A stretch of DNA of 14,292 bases from JACQID01 sp035289125 (GCA_035289125.1 DATDXW010000010.1:1-14292); one strand, 5' to 3'. Shown: positions 7,303 to 13,680, counted from the stretch's first letter. Notes: generated from the letters alone by a model not told the origin. A program made the numbers and translations.

Positions 7303-8565
7303 TTACCTGCTCCATGGCCACTGCCATACGCCGCCCTTGCTCGCGGCATCCTTGAGCTTGTTTATTATCTCATTGGAAACGCTTATCACGTCTTCCGTCG
7401 TAAGCAGGAACGCATTGGGCGCCAGCATAGTCGTGTGCTTTCTGACGGGCTCTACGGTCAGGACGTTCGCCAGTTTGCTCATGATGCCGCCCTCCGGAGG
7501 AGTTAGTGTATAGCACCCTTCATCACGCCCTATATCTACTATGGCGCAATCAAAAGTCTGCTCTTTTGCCGTCGTGCCGGGTATGTTATCCGTGCAGAAT
7601 TCATGAGTGCCTGATTGTTTGAACATTTTGTCTTCGTAATCGTATACAGGATATCTGTCAAGTTTGCACGTGCACTTTCCAATGCTTATTTTGGCGTTCG
7701 CTTTGCACGGGCTGAACAGATAAAAATCGCTCTGCTTGGAAGAGCCCAACGAACCGAGAATTTTTTGTGGTATCTTGAGATCGCCAACGCGTACTGCTCC
7801 TACCGGAATTTTGTCAAGCGTCTCCTCTATGAATGATTTATCGTCCGGCGTAAGTCCCCCGTCATATTTCATTTGTATGTAGTCGATTTTTTCTTTGCAC
7901 TCCTTGAGCGGATACGCGTATATCCCGCTTTTGGTCTTTACACACAGGTTGCCCTCGCCGCAGGAAAGGTATTTTGCCGTTGTTTTACCCAGTGCATCAG
8001 GTTGGTAGTTCAATGCATAGTAGCTGTCTTTCTGCTCTCCTGTGACAGGAGATTTCTTGTCCGTGGGCTCTTCCAGTGTAAGCATGTTAAGCCCTGTGGC
8101 AAGAACAACGTTGTTGATTATCACGTCCACTGCCGCGCCGCCCGGCGCGGTGATTGTGGAGCGGAACGCGGCAGCCTGTTCAGATGTGAACGAGGGTCCA
8201 CTTATCTGCGCGAAGATGCGGTCGTTTATTTTTCCGTTCAAGTAGGTTTCCCAGCTTATCGCCTCGCCGACCGGAAACTGCTCATAATACATGAGATAGT
8301 TCGGGTCGCCTTTCTGTATTATACTGAGCATCGCCTGATAGAGGAACGTCATTCCCGTTTCAGGAAGCGCCACTTTCACGTCCACTGGCCTGTCGCCGTA
8401 GAAGCACGCTTCGTCAAGGGCGCTTCTCAGCGACTCGGCCGTGGCAAAGGTTATCTGGTCGTAGGGCTTTGCCGTGAATATTATGGCAACCAGAAGCAGC
8501 ACGCCGGCGATGACGAAAAGCAACCCGATACCCACGTTCATTACCAGTTCCATGGTCTGGCTCAT
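7303..8565 (-). CDS. Single-pass membrane protein with large Cys-containing ectodomain
   Basis: 420 residues. A short N-terminus (MSQTMELVMN) precedes a hydrophobic helix (~10-31). The ectodomain has a polar region (~40-200) and a Cys-containing stretch (~202-351: Cys 202, 208, 223, 287, 298, 300, 324, 340, 351), including a CTC pair, plus one earlier Cys at 54. The last ~30 residues are amphipathic and Trp-rich (WQWPWSR end). The ATG overlaps the stop of the microprotein gene at 8562-8684 by four bases (ATGA), with an AAGGGTG site just upstream, so the two are translationally coupled. No recognised family. By position and topology it is a larger component of the same surface complex as its neighbours. 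Confidence 0.83.
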   Translation of the reverse strand: MSQTMELVMNVGIGLLFVIAGVLLLVAIIFTAKPYDQITFATAESLRSALDEACFYGDRPVDVKVALPETGMTFLYQAMLSIIQKGDPNYLMYYEQFPVGEAISWETYLNGKINDRIFAQISGPSFTSEQAAAFRSTITAPGGAAVDVIINNVVLATGLNMLTLEEPTDKKSPVTGEQKDSYYALNYQPDALGKTTAKYLSCGEGNLCVKTKSGIYAYPLKECKEKIDYIQMKYDGGLTPDDKSFIEETLDKIPVGAVRVGDLKIPQKILGSLGSSKQSDFYLFSPCKANAKISIGKCTCKLDRYPVYDYEDKMFKQSGTHEFCTDNIPGTTAKEQTFDCAIVDIGRDEGCYTLTPPEGGIMSKLANVLTVEPVRKHTTMLAPNAFLLTTEDVISVSNEIINKLKDAASKGGVWQWPWSR

Positions 8566-8684
8566 TTAAGCGCACCCTTGAACGTGCTCCAGACGTCAAC
8601 GTTGGACTGCGCAAGAAACATGAGCACTGCCACAAGTATAATAACCATTATGATTATGCTCACCACGACTTCTATATGATTCAC
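8562..8684 (-). CDS. 40-residue helix-only membrane microprotein
   Basis: A 40-residue reading frame of the form VNHIEVVVS, then a continuous hydrophobic stretch to ~25, then a polar end (QSNVDVWSTFKGALK). It starts at GTG 8682-8684, one base after the stop of the 8686-8835 gene, with a GGTGG site about 9 nt upstream. It ends in an ATGA overlap with the 7303-8565 gene. The Glu at position 5, at the front of the helix, recalls the conserved Glu of type IV pilins, but there is no processing site before it. Support comes from exact packing between its neighbours, the coupling sites and the membrane-helix composition. The function is not recognised; it may be a helix-only subunit or an assembly factor. 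Confidence 0.72.
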   Translation of the reverse strand: MNHIEVVVSIIIMVIILVAVLMFLAQSNVDVWSTFKGALK

Positions 8685-8685
8685 G

Positions 8686-8835
8686 TCATCCCACCCTGAA
8701 CAGGCTCGTAATTTTGTCGAACAGAAAATCCGCGTCCGGCGCGAAGACTTTCATCATTATCATAAAAATAATTCCCATTATTATAAGCGCCCACAATATG
8801 TCGCCAGGCTTTTCCACCGCGTCGGCAATAGACAT
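8686..8835 (-). CDS. 49-residue membrane microprotein
   Basis: 49 residues beginning MSIADAVEKPGDILW, with one hydrophobic helix rich in Ile and Met (~14-31) followed by an amphipathic tail (FAPDADFLFDKITSLFRVG). The frame is open further upstream into the gene at 8874-10262, but that extension is Arg-rich and reads as a shadow, so the ATG at 8833-8835 is preferred. No ribosome-binding site is seen close to it. An AT-rich box 26 nt upstream could give a leaderless transcript. It is followed after one base by the next microprotein. Function unknown. Confidence 0.75.
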   Translation of the reverse strand: MSIADAVEKPGDILWALIIMGIIFMIMMKVFAPDADFLFDKITSLFRVG

Positions 8836-8856
8836 AATCAAATTAGCATCGTGTGG

Positions 8857-8865
8857 TATTAATCT
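8857..8865 (-). promoter_or_regulatory. Possible internal TATA-like box before the microproteins
   Basis: The minus strand reads AGATTAATA, centred 26 nt before the ATG at 8833-8835. It sits in the 38-nt gap after the 8874-10262 gene. The match is weak; the spacing is the main argument. Confidence 0.25.
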
Positions 8866-8873
8866 TTTCCTTG

Positions 8874-10262
8874 TCAGCCGTCGCTGGAGCCCGCTTCCGC
8901 GTTTGACCACGAGCCGCTTGCGCAAACGTAAGGCACGCCTTCCGCTTTCGCTACCCGCCCTTCGTCGCACGTGAGCCAGAATCCGCCGTCTGCGCATAGC
9001 AATTCCGTCCGCGGCTGCCACGTATGCTTGCCATTAGCGATTGAAAGCAAATCGCAGCCGCTCGTGCACTTGTCGCTTACCGTGTTGCCGTACTGTGCGC
9101 CGCCCAGTGCTTCTTTATTATCATCCGGATTGATGCTGGCTTTAAGATTGCCCGTATACGTTACGTAATCCTTCGCCGCGCCGCACTTGCTCAATAAGCC
9201 GGAACAGAGCGAGCCCGTCTTCGTTATTTTCCCGCCGGGCTCCACTATCCACGTCGCTTTTGCGTCAAATCCGAAAGGATTCGTGAATGAGGGCGATTCT
9301 GCGTTTGAAGCATGAACTATGCACTTGCCAGCGGCGCCGTCGTTGGAGAACCGGAACACGTCTATTTCTATCGGGTTTTTTCCCGGGTCGGCTTTCACTT
9401 CAATTGCTTTTGCTTTGGTCGGGTCTATGCATCGGTCGTCCGCCCACACACAGGAACTGCCCGCGACTGCGCAGGAACCGCACTGGTCTTTATTGAGTGA
9501 AGAGCATGTGTCAGTTTCCCGGCAGCCTTTGCATTGCTTGTCAACAAAGCCCGTATTGTAATAACACATCCCGAGTGAAAGCGCCTGGTTCGTGCACGTG
9601 GCATAATCGTATCCCTTGCAGAGTTGCTCGTTGCACACATAGTTATTAAGTATGGTCGCCGGTATGTCAAATGCGCTGAGATAGCTGGCAGCGCACGCGT
9701 TCAGCACGTCCACGGACGTTGCAGCATCGCCTTTTTTCGTTTTCACGGCGTGCGTCCCGTCATCTACCGGAAAGTTGCTCTTCACGCATTCGGACTCCCG
9801 CCACAGCGTCACGCGCGCAAAGATTTTCGGCGTTCCGATTTTTGACGGGTCGAATTTCTGGGTGGCGTAAAGCCCGGTTTTTGCGTTGTGCGCATCGTAT
9901 ACAAATGAAACATCGTTATCCTTCCACGTACTGGAAGACTTGCTCAGCGCTATCAGCGAGTGCCCGGTTTTCGGCCCGGTGAACTCAGCGAGGGCGCGAA
10001 AGTTTATTTCTTCTTCCTCGGAAATGAGAGAAACGCCACCCATATCCAGTGTGTAAGAGTACGCGCCGCCGTCTTTGGTGCACGTGAAAAGTGGTTTCTC
10101 GCCTACAGAGCCTTTCAGTATTCCCGGCTCGAATGAGCGTATGAACGTGTCCGTTTCGCCGCTCGCTTCCGCGGTATTCCTGTTGACTATCACTATCAAT
10201 ACTACGACTACCATTATCGCGACCATGATTTCCAGAAGATGACCGGAGAAGGCGTCGCTCAT
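8874..10262 (-). CDS. Membrane-anchored protein with dense Cys module
   Basis: 462 residues, the largest product of the operon. The N-terminus (MSDAFSGHLLEI) leads into a Val/Ile-rich helix (~10-27); Gly7 with Glu11 four residues on gives a faint prepilin resemblance. Residues ~210-278 hold eleven Cys in 69 positions (210, 215, 223, 233, 244, 247, 253, 261, 264, 271, 278), with a CVWADDRC ending reminiscent of PSI-like or furin-like Cys modules; this is a resemblance, not a domain hit. More Cys follow at 314, 353, 360, 399, 403, 423, 432 and 447. The ATG overlaps the stop of the 10259-11143 gene by four bases with a GGGTGA site upstream, so the two are coupled. Likely an extracellular, disulphide-rich subunit or adhesin-like component. 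Confidence 0.84.
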   Translation of the reverse strand: MSDAFSGHLLEIMVAIMVVVVLIVIVNRNTAEASGETDTFIRSFEPGILKGSVGEKPLFTCTKDGGAYSYTLDMGGVSLISEEEEINFRALAEFTGPKTGHSLIALSKSSSTWKDNDVSFVYDAHNAKTGLYATQKFDPSKIGTPKIFARVTLWRESECVKSNFPVDDGTHAVKTKKGDAATSVDVLNACAASYLSAFDIPATILNNYVCNEQLCKGYDYATCTNQALSLGMCYYNTGFVDKQCKGCRETDTCSSLNKDQCGSCAVAGSSCVWADDRCIDPTKAKAIEVKADPGKNPIEIDVFRFSNDGAAGKCIVHASNAESPSFTNPFGFDAKATWIVEPGGKITKTGSLCSGLLSKCGAAKDYVTYTGNLKASINPDDNKEALGGAQYGNTVSDKCTSGCDLLSIANGKHTWQPRTELLCADGGFWLTCDEGRVAKAEGVPYVCASGSWSNAEAGSSDG

Positions 10263-11143
10263 GCGTTGTCACCCAATAACCCTATATCAATCGTGTATTC
10301 TCCGAGGAAATCGCCGTAGCACGTCGTTGCCAGTTCGTTGTAGCTTCTCGCATGGTCCGCGCACGACGGCTCCACGGTCTTTTCCCAGAAGCTTATGTAT
10401 ATCTCCTCGCCGTATTCCGCGGCAACGGTGCTCTTGACAACTGCAGTAACGGTAGCGCCCTTGCCGCATTCTATTCCGTTAATGGATATGTCAAGCGAAC
10501 CACCGCACATGCTGAGCTCTCTTTTACATTCATATTCTTCGCCGCACTCTCGCAGTTCCGCGCTCTTCACATCCTTGCCGCATCTTGCAACGAAGGATGC
10601 AAGGCATATGTCGCCGCCGACCACGGGAATCTTGTCAAACAGCCTTTTCCCGGTCTTCTCCAGTTTCAGCGCGACCGGGCCTATTATCAGCGTTTCCCGC
10701 TGCTTTATTTCTCCGGTGTAAGGGTTAGCGACGGCATGCATGGGAGGTTCATCGCTTATTATTTTAGCTGTCGCTTCTATTGAAAATTCGCTTTTGCCTT
10801 CACTATTTTTAGCTATTGAAAAATAATTCTTCCCCTCTATCGTCACGCGCAACGTCTGCCCCTTGAACGTGACAAACGCCTCGACGTCCATCCTGACTGC
10901 TGCGCCCTCGTGATAATCCCCGTTATATTCCCCGCCAAGCATGGTTTTTATGTCATACACATATCCGCTTCCTGTCTTGTTCATGGTTATCTGCGGTGCC
11001 GAAGAGAGCGTCACCACGACGTCATTCTTGCTCTGCCTTTCCGCGACTGCAGTTTTCATCAGGTCCGGAAATAACACGGAAAGCATGACAAGCGCTACCA
11101 CCACCACGATTACGCTTATAATCATCTCTTGCGGGACTTCCAT
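10259..11143 (-). CDS. Single-pass membrane protein with 8-Cys ectodomain
   Basis: 294 residues. Starts MEVPQEMIIS with a Val-rich hydrophobic helix (~8-25) and a charged segment after it, then a beta-rich domain (~45-170) and a C-terminal part with eight Cys (180, 188, 200, 206, 213, 226, 261, 275), an even number compatible with four disulphides. The layout matches the 5995-6876 product: similar length, same N-terminal helix, Cys in the outer half. It lies 6 nt after the 11150-11296 microprotein gene and overlaps the next gene by ATGA. No Lys-Gly processing motif. Family not recognised; probably an extracytoplasmic subunit of the operon's complex. Confidence 0.83.
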   Translation of the reverse strand: MEVPQEMIISVIVVVVALVMLSVLFPDLMKTAVAERQSKNDVVVTLSSAPQITMNKTGSGYVYDIKTMLGGEYNGDYHEGAAVRMDVEAFVTFKGQTLRVTIEGKNYFSIAKNSEGKSEFSIEATAKIISDEPPMHAVANPYTGEIKQRETLIIGPVALKLEKTGKRLFDKIPVVGGDICLASFVARCGKDVKSAELRECGEEYECKRELSMCGGSLDISINGIECGKGATVTAVVKSTVAAEYGEEIYISFWEKTVEPSCADHARSYNELATTCYGDFLGEYTIDIGLLGDNA

Positions 11144-11149
11144 ATACCA

Positions 11150-11296
11150 TCAGAACAGCGATATGCCTGAAAAGAGCGAAAATATGGGGCCGGATGCGCC
11201 GGTGAATTTCGCCCAGAGCATCATGAGAATGCCAAACCCTATCACTACCATGAGTATCATCATCATGGGATTCATGAACCACGAGCCTTTTTTCAT
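11150..11296 (-). CDS. 48-residue Met-rich membrane microprotein with MKKG start
   Basis: 48 residues starting MKKGSWFMNP, followed by a helix unusually rich in Met (MMMILMVVIGFGILMMLW, ~11-28) and a Gly/Ser/Phe tail. The Lys-Lys-Gly before the helix resembles archaeal prepilin peptidase sites, so the mature product would be a helix-only pilin-like peptide. Its ATG lies in a 4-nt ATGA overlap with the 11293-11400 gene, and its TGA is 6 nt before the next ATG. Support: open frame exactly filling the space, coupling signals, membrane-helix composition. Function unknown. Confidence 0.76.
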   Translation of the reverse strand: MKKGSWFMNPMMMILMVVIGFGILMMLWAKFTGASGPIFSLFSGISLF

Positions 11297-11400
11297 AAAT
11301 AATCACGGAAATACGTTGCAGCCATATATATTAGGAAGCCGACGACGACGAGCCACATTATCATTTCCACCGGAATCTCTTCCTTCGCAGCTTCGCCCAT
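11293..11400 (-). CDS. 35-residue membrane microprotein, first gene of the operon
   Basis: 35 residues beginning MGEAAKEEIPVE, with one hydrophobic helix (~13-27) and an end FRDYL. It is the first reading frame after the divergent promoter: the ATG at 11398-11400 lies about 26 nt from the AT-rich box at 11422-11430, so the mRNA is probably leaderless. The TGA overlaps the next ATG. The acidic N-terminus and charged C-terminus would place it as a single-span peptide. It is short and has no recognisable family, but codon context and the coupling overlap make it more than a chance frame. Confidence 0.72.
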   Translation of the reverse strand: MGEAAKEEIPVEMIMWLVVVGFLIYMAATYFRDYL

Positions 11401-11421
11401 TCTTCTATCTGCTTTTGCAAC

Positions 11422-11430
11422 AATTAAAAC
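11422..11430. promoter_or_regulatory. Shared bidirectional TATA-like box
   Basis: AATTAAAAC is the AT-richest part of the 50-nt gap between two divergent start codons (11400 and 11451). Its centre is about 26 nt from the leftward ATG and 25 nt from the rightward ATG of carS. That is the box-to-start distance of leaderless archaeal promoters in both directions. Neither gene has a clear ribosome-binding site. Confidence 0.6.
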
Positions 11431-11450
11431 TTTCCCTGACAGGCTAAATC

Positions 11451-11960
11451 ATGATTTCATTCCTTCTACAGGCGCTTTGGTTCATTCTGCCCGCGTATAC
11501 GGCTAACTCTTTTCCCGTGATTTCAAAAGGCAAGCATCCTCTGGACTTTCACGTCTTTTTGGGTGCGAATCGCCTTTTAGGTGACGGGAAAACAATTGAA
11601 GGCTCGGCAACGGGTGTTGCTTTCGGCACGCTTACCGGAACGCTGCAAATTCTTCTGCAGCCGTATGTGCCTGATAACTTCGTCACAATGACTGCAGAGT
11701 TGGCTTTTCTGCTGGCTTTCGGCGCGATTGCCGGTGACATAGTGGGCGCATTCATTAAACGTCGGTTAGGCATAGCGCGCGGCGCGTCGGCGCCGCTACT
11801 TGACCAGTTGGATTTCTTGGTCGTTTCGCTCGCGCTGAGCACTCTCATCATTTCCATGCCTTACGAAATATATGCCGTGCTCTTCCTGATAACGCCCGTG
11901 GTGCATTTGTCAGCGAACATCATAAGCCACTTTCTTAAGCTGAAGGAAGTGCCGTGGTGA
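11451..11960 (+). CDS. carS: CDP-archaeol synthase CarS
   Basis: Integral membrane enzyme that transfers CMP from CTP to 2,3-bis-O-geranylgeranylglyceryl phosphate, giving unsaturated CDP-archaeol, the activated precursor for polar head groups of archaeal membrane lipids. 169 residues, the normal length for the family. Signature stretches visible: PAYTANSFPV (14-23), FLGANRLLGDGKTIEG (36-51, the substrate/metal-binding DGKT loop) and KRRLGIARGASAPLLDQLDF (103-122, with the conserved Asp pair). About five hydrophobic segments are seen (~2-14, 51-70, 82-104, 121-135, 140-160). The start is set by the AT-rich box about 25 nt upstream; it appears leaderless. Divergently transcribed from the surface-protein operon. 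No frameshift or missing motif. A weak GGATG/CATCC hairpin (11973-11992) follows the stop. Confidence 0.96.
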   Translation: MISFLLQALWFILPAYTANSFPVISKGKHPLDFHVFLGANRLLGDGKTIEGSATGVAFGTLTGTLQILLQPYVPDNFVTMTAELAFLLAFGAIAGDIVGAFIKRRLGIARGASAPLLDQLDFLVVSLALSTLIISMPYEIYAVLFLITPVVHLSANIISHFLKLKEVPW

Positions 11961-12020
11961 CGCTTACGATGGATGAGTAAAAACGCATCCCTCCTCGCTC
12001 TTGATGTATATTTTCGGCGA

Positions 12021-12191
12021 AACTAAACGGTAAATTTCAAATTGGCAGAGCCGATTTGATTTACAGTCGGCGAACACGCCAAAACAAGTACAACAAAGAC
12101 TTTCTATGGAAAGTCTTTAGGTATACGAGGAATCTTTGAATTCCTCGTAATAAAGCCGAAGACGAACCCACCAAGGACGTTCAGTGCCCGA
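12021..12191. repeat. Hairpin-rich intergenic repeat, copy 2
   Basis: Same orientation as the copy at 3799-3948; the first 103 nt match with six transitions. Stems: TCAAATTGGC/GCCGATTTGA (12037-12059), GGCG/CGCC (12069-12080) and a perfect 10-bp AAAGACTTTC/GAAAGTCTTT with a 4-nt loop (12095-12118). Unlike copy 1 it carries an additional hairpin at 12124-12149. Copies 1 and 2 are direct repeats about 8.2 kb apart, flanking the whole pilin-like operon plus carS, and each lies past the 3' end of a minus-strand gene. Confidence 0.85.
12124..12149. repeat. Extra 26-nt perfect hairpin inserted in repeat copy 2
   Basis: TACGAGGAAT, loop CTTTGA, ATTCCTCGTA: a perfect 10-bp stem. In copy 1 the same point (after GGTA) has no such sequence and runs directly into AAGACTG. 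It is therefore a clean insertion or deletion of one complete hairpin module. Confidence 0.8.
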
Positions 12192-12312
12192 TTGAGTTTT
12201 TCGCCCCCCTTTCATAACGCCCATCACAACGGCGCACAAAGCCGTATGACAGCTTCGCTTTTCGTCTGCTTACCACACGGTGCATGATGCCGGTTTGCTG
12301 AACCAGAACGAA

Positions 12313-13572
12313 TTACTCGCCCAGTATAAATCCGACAATTCCATTGAAGAACTCGCCCACGCCATTGACGACAGTATCAACAATGGACGTCTGCGACTGG
12401 CTTGTCTGCTCCGTTCCTGCTGGCGTTTTTTCTATACCGTTTTCAGTAGTTGTGGATGGGGTAGATTGGCCTGTTCCGGTAGTTTGAGCTTCCGTCACCA
12501 TGAAGATTTTACTAATCTTGTTATTGGTTGCATTATAATCAAACCCCGAAGTAATGGTTTCCATGGGAATAAATCCAAAGTCCGTGAAGATTCCCACGAT
12601 TGTCAGGTTTATAACATAATTGCCGGGCATTTTGAAAATTTCAGAGCCCGATACAACGGCCTCTTTTCCAGGTGTCAGATTACTAACTTTCTGTGCCTGC
12701 AAAAGTCTGTCATGCGTTCCATTGTTATATGACAAACGCACAGAAAGCGGTTCGGTCGTATTGCTGCCAAGATTCATTATTACGCCACGAATGGTTACAT
12801 TTTCACCCACACTAGCAGACATAGTGTCTGTCGTGTCGAAAAGAATATCAATGGCGGCAGGATCTGCAACATGCAATGCAGAAGGAACAGTGGTTATTAT
12901 GGGTTTCGCAGGATATACTCGTATCATTTTTGTTATCGGGGTTTCCGAAAATACGGGTTTCACGGGGTAGGATCCCCAGTCATAAAATTCTGCATAGGCA
13001 ATATAAATTCCAGTTTTGTTAAATACAAATTCCTTGCCTCCCAAAGTGAAAACTTTGGACTCTCCGCCTTTCATTGTTGTAGTGTTCCCGCCCGGATAGC
13101 CTACAGTAAGCGTCGCAGAGTTCTGCGTCTGGTCAGTCGTGGACAAGTAGAACACGTCGTCCATGTAAATGGGCAGTTTACCGAATTTCTGTAACGTCCC
13201 CTTTGTTATTTTCTGTCGTTCACCGTTCACATCAACGACACCCGTATCCGTTTCATTCGTGCCTACGAAGGTCACCTTATAAAAGGTATTGGATTGCGAA
13301 GCTCCGGGACCCAAGACGTAATAATCTGTCTGATTAATAGTCTGATTAGTGGCGACATTTCGTATCCCCAAATTAATCCGAATTGACAATGAATCGTTCT
13401 CTGTATTTTTAGCTATGGCTTCCAAAACAGGTGCGTCGCCAACATATGCTACGTCAGGTGCAACTAAAGACGTCTTGACATAGGGCGGAGCCGATATATC
13501 AAAATGTTTTATCAGAATATTATTAGTTTCATTGCTCTCCGATATTAGATTGCTGATGTCCGCAACAGCCAC
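12313..13572 (-). CDS. CARDB-type surface glycoprotein (N-terminus missing)
   Basis: 419 residues from a GTG at 13570-13572, but this start cuts through a domain. The residues it encodes first (ADISNLISESNETNN) are the typical end of a CARDB adhesion-type domain, and the preceding strands are coded in the same frame up to about 13680. A second CARDB-like unit lies at ~253-352 (VGENVTIRGVIMNLG ... NYVINLTIVG ... DYNATNN). Many N-x-S/T sequons suggest N-glycosylation. A Ser/Thr/Gln-rich stalk (~360-395) is followed by a hydrophobic, possibly membrane-anchoring C-terminus (~396-419, ending GFILGE). No signal peptide is present in the visible frame, so the gene is broken or rearranged at its 5' end. 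Cell-surface location is inferred from these features. Confidence 0.8.
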   Translation of the reverse strand: MAVADISNLISESNETNNILIKHFDISAPPYVKTSLVAPDVAYVGDAPVLEAIAKNTENDSLSIRINLGIRNVATNQTINQTDYYVLGPGASQSNTFYKVTFVGTNETDTGVVDVNGERQKITKGTLQKFGKLPIYMDDVFYLSTTDQTQNSATLTVGYPGGNTTTMKGGESKVFTLGGKEFVFNKTGIYIAYAEFYDWGSYPVKPVFSETPITKMIRVYPAKPIITTVPSALHVADPAAIDILFDTTDTMSASVGENVTIRGVIMNLGSNTTEPLSVRLSYNNGTHDRLLQAQKVSNLTPGKEAVVSGSEIFKMPGNYVINLTIVGIFTDFGFIPMETITSGFDYNATNNKISKIFMVTEAQTTGTGQSTPSTTTENGIEKTPAGTEQTSQSQTSIVDTVVNGVGEFFNGIVGFILGE

Positions 13573-13680
13573 AATATCATATAGGCTACTCTCTAAATTA
13601 CGCGTAAGGAGCCATGAATAACTTTCATTAGGAGCCAGCGATGAAACATAATACCATGTTATATAGGAAACAATACTACG
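13573..13680 (-). other. 5' coding extension of the CARDB gene without a start
   Basis: In frame with the 12313-13572 gene, the minus strand encodes ITWYYVSSLAPNESYSWLL and then NLESSLYDIVAVAD, which fits the middle and end of a CARDB domain (the loop with Leu-Ala-x-x-Glu-Ser, then Tyr-x-Ile and Ala-Asp). No ATG, GTG or TTG occurs in this stretch, and upstream of ~13680 the translation turns Arg/His-rich, as expected of a shadow of the plus-strand gene. The domain's first half is missing in all three minus frames. Confidence 0.7.

Larger units (their letters stand above)
11961..12312. other. 352-nt gene-free gap between convergent genes
   Basis: Holds the second copy of the intergenic repeat (12021-12191). 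To its right are a small ACGGC/GCCGT hairpin (12229-12245) and the 16-mer GTATGACAGCTTCGCT at 12244-12259, also found at 3236-3251. No credible gene was seen on either strand. It lies at the 3' ends of carS (+) and the 12313-13572 gene (-), so termination signals for both should be here, but no clear T-run terminator stands out. Confidence 0.5.

Noticed and set aside
8836..9021. Longer N-terminus for the 49-residue microprotein
   Set aside because: The extension lies inside the end of the 8874-10262 gene, is Arg-rich, and is the reverse-frame shadow of that coding region; the ATG at 8833-8835 starts just before the membrane helix.
3799..12191. CRISPR array or transposon terminal repeats
   Set aside because: Only two copies, far apart, in direct orientation, no spacer-repeat periodicity, no cas or transposase gene between them, and no inverted terminal repeats.
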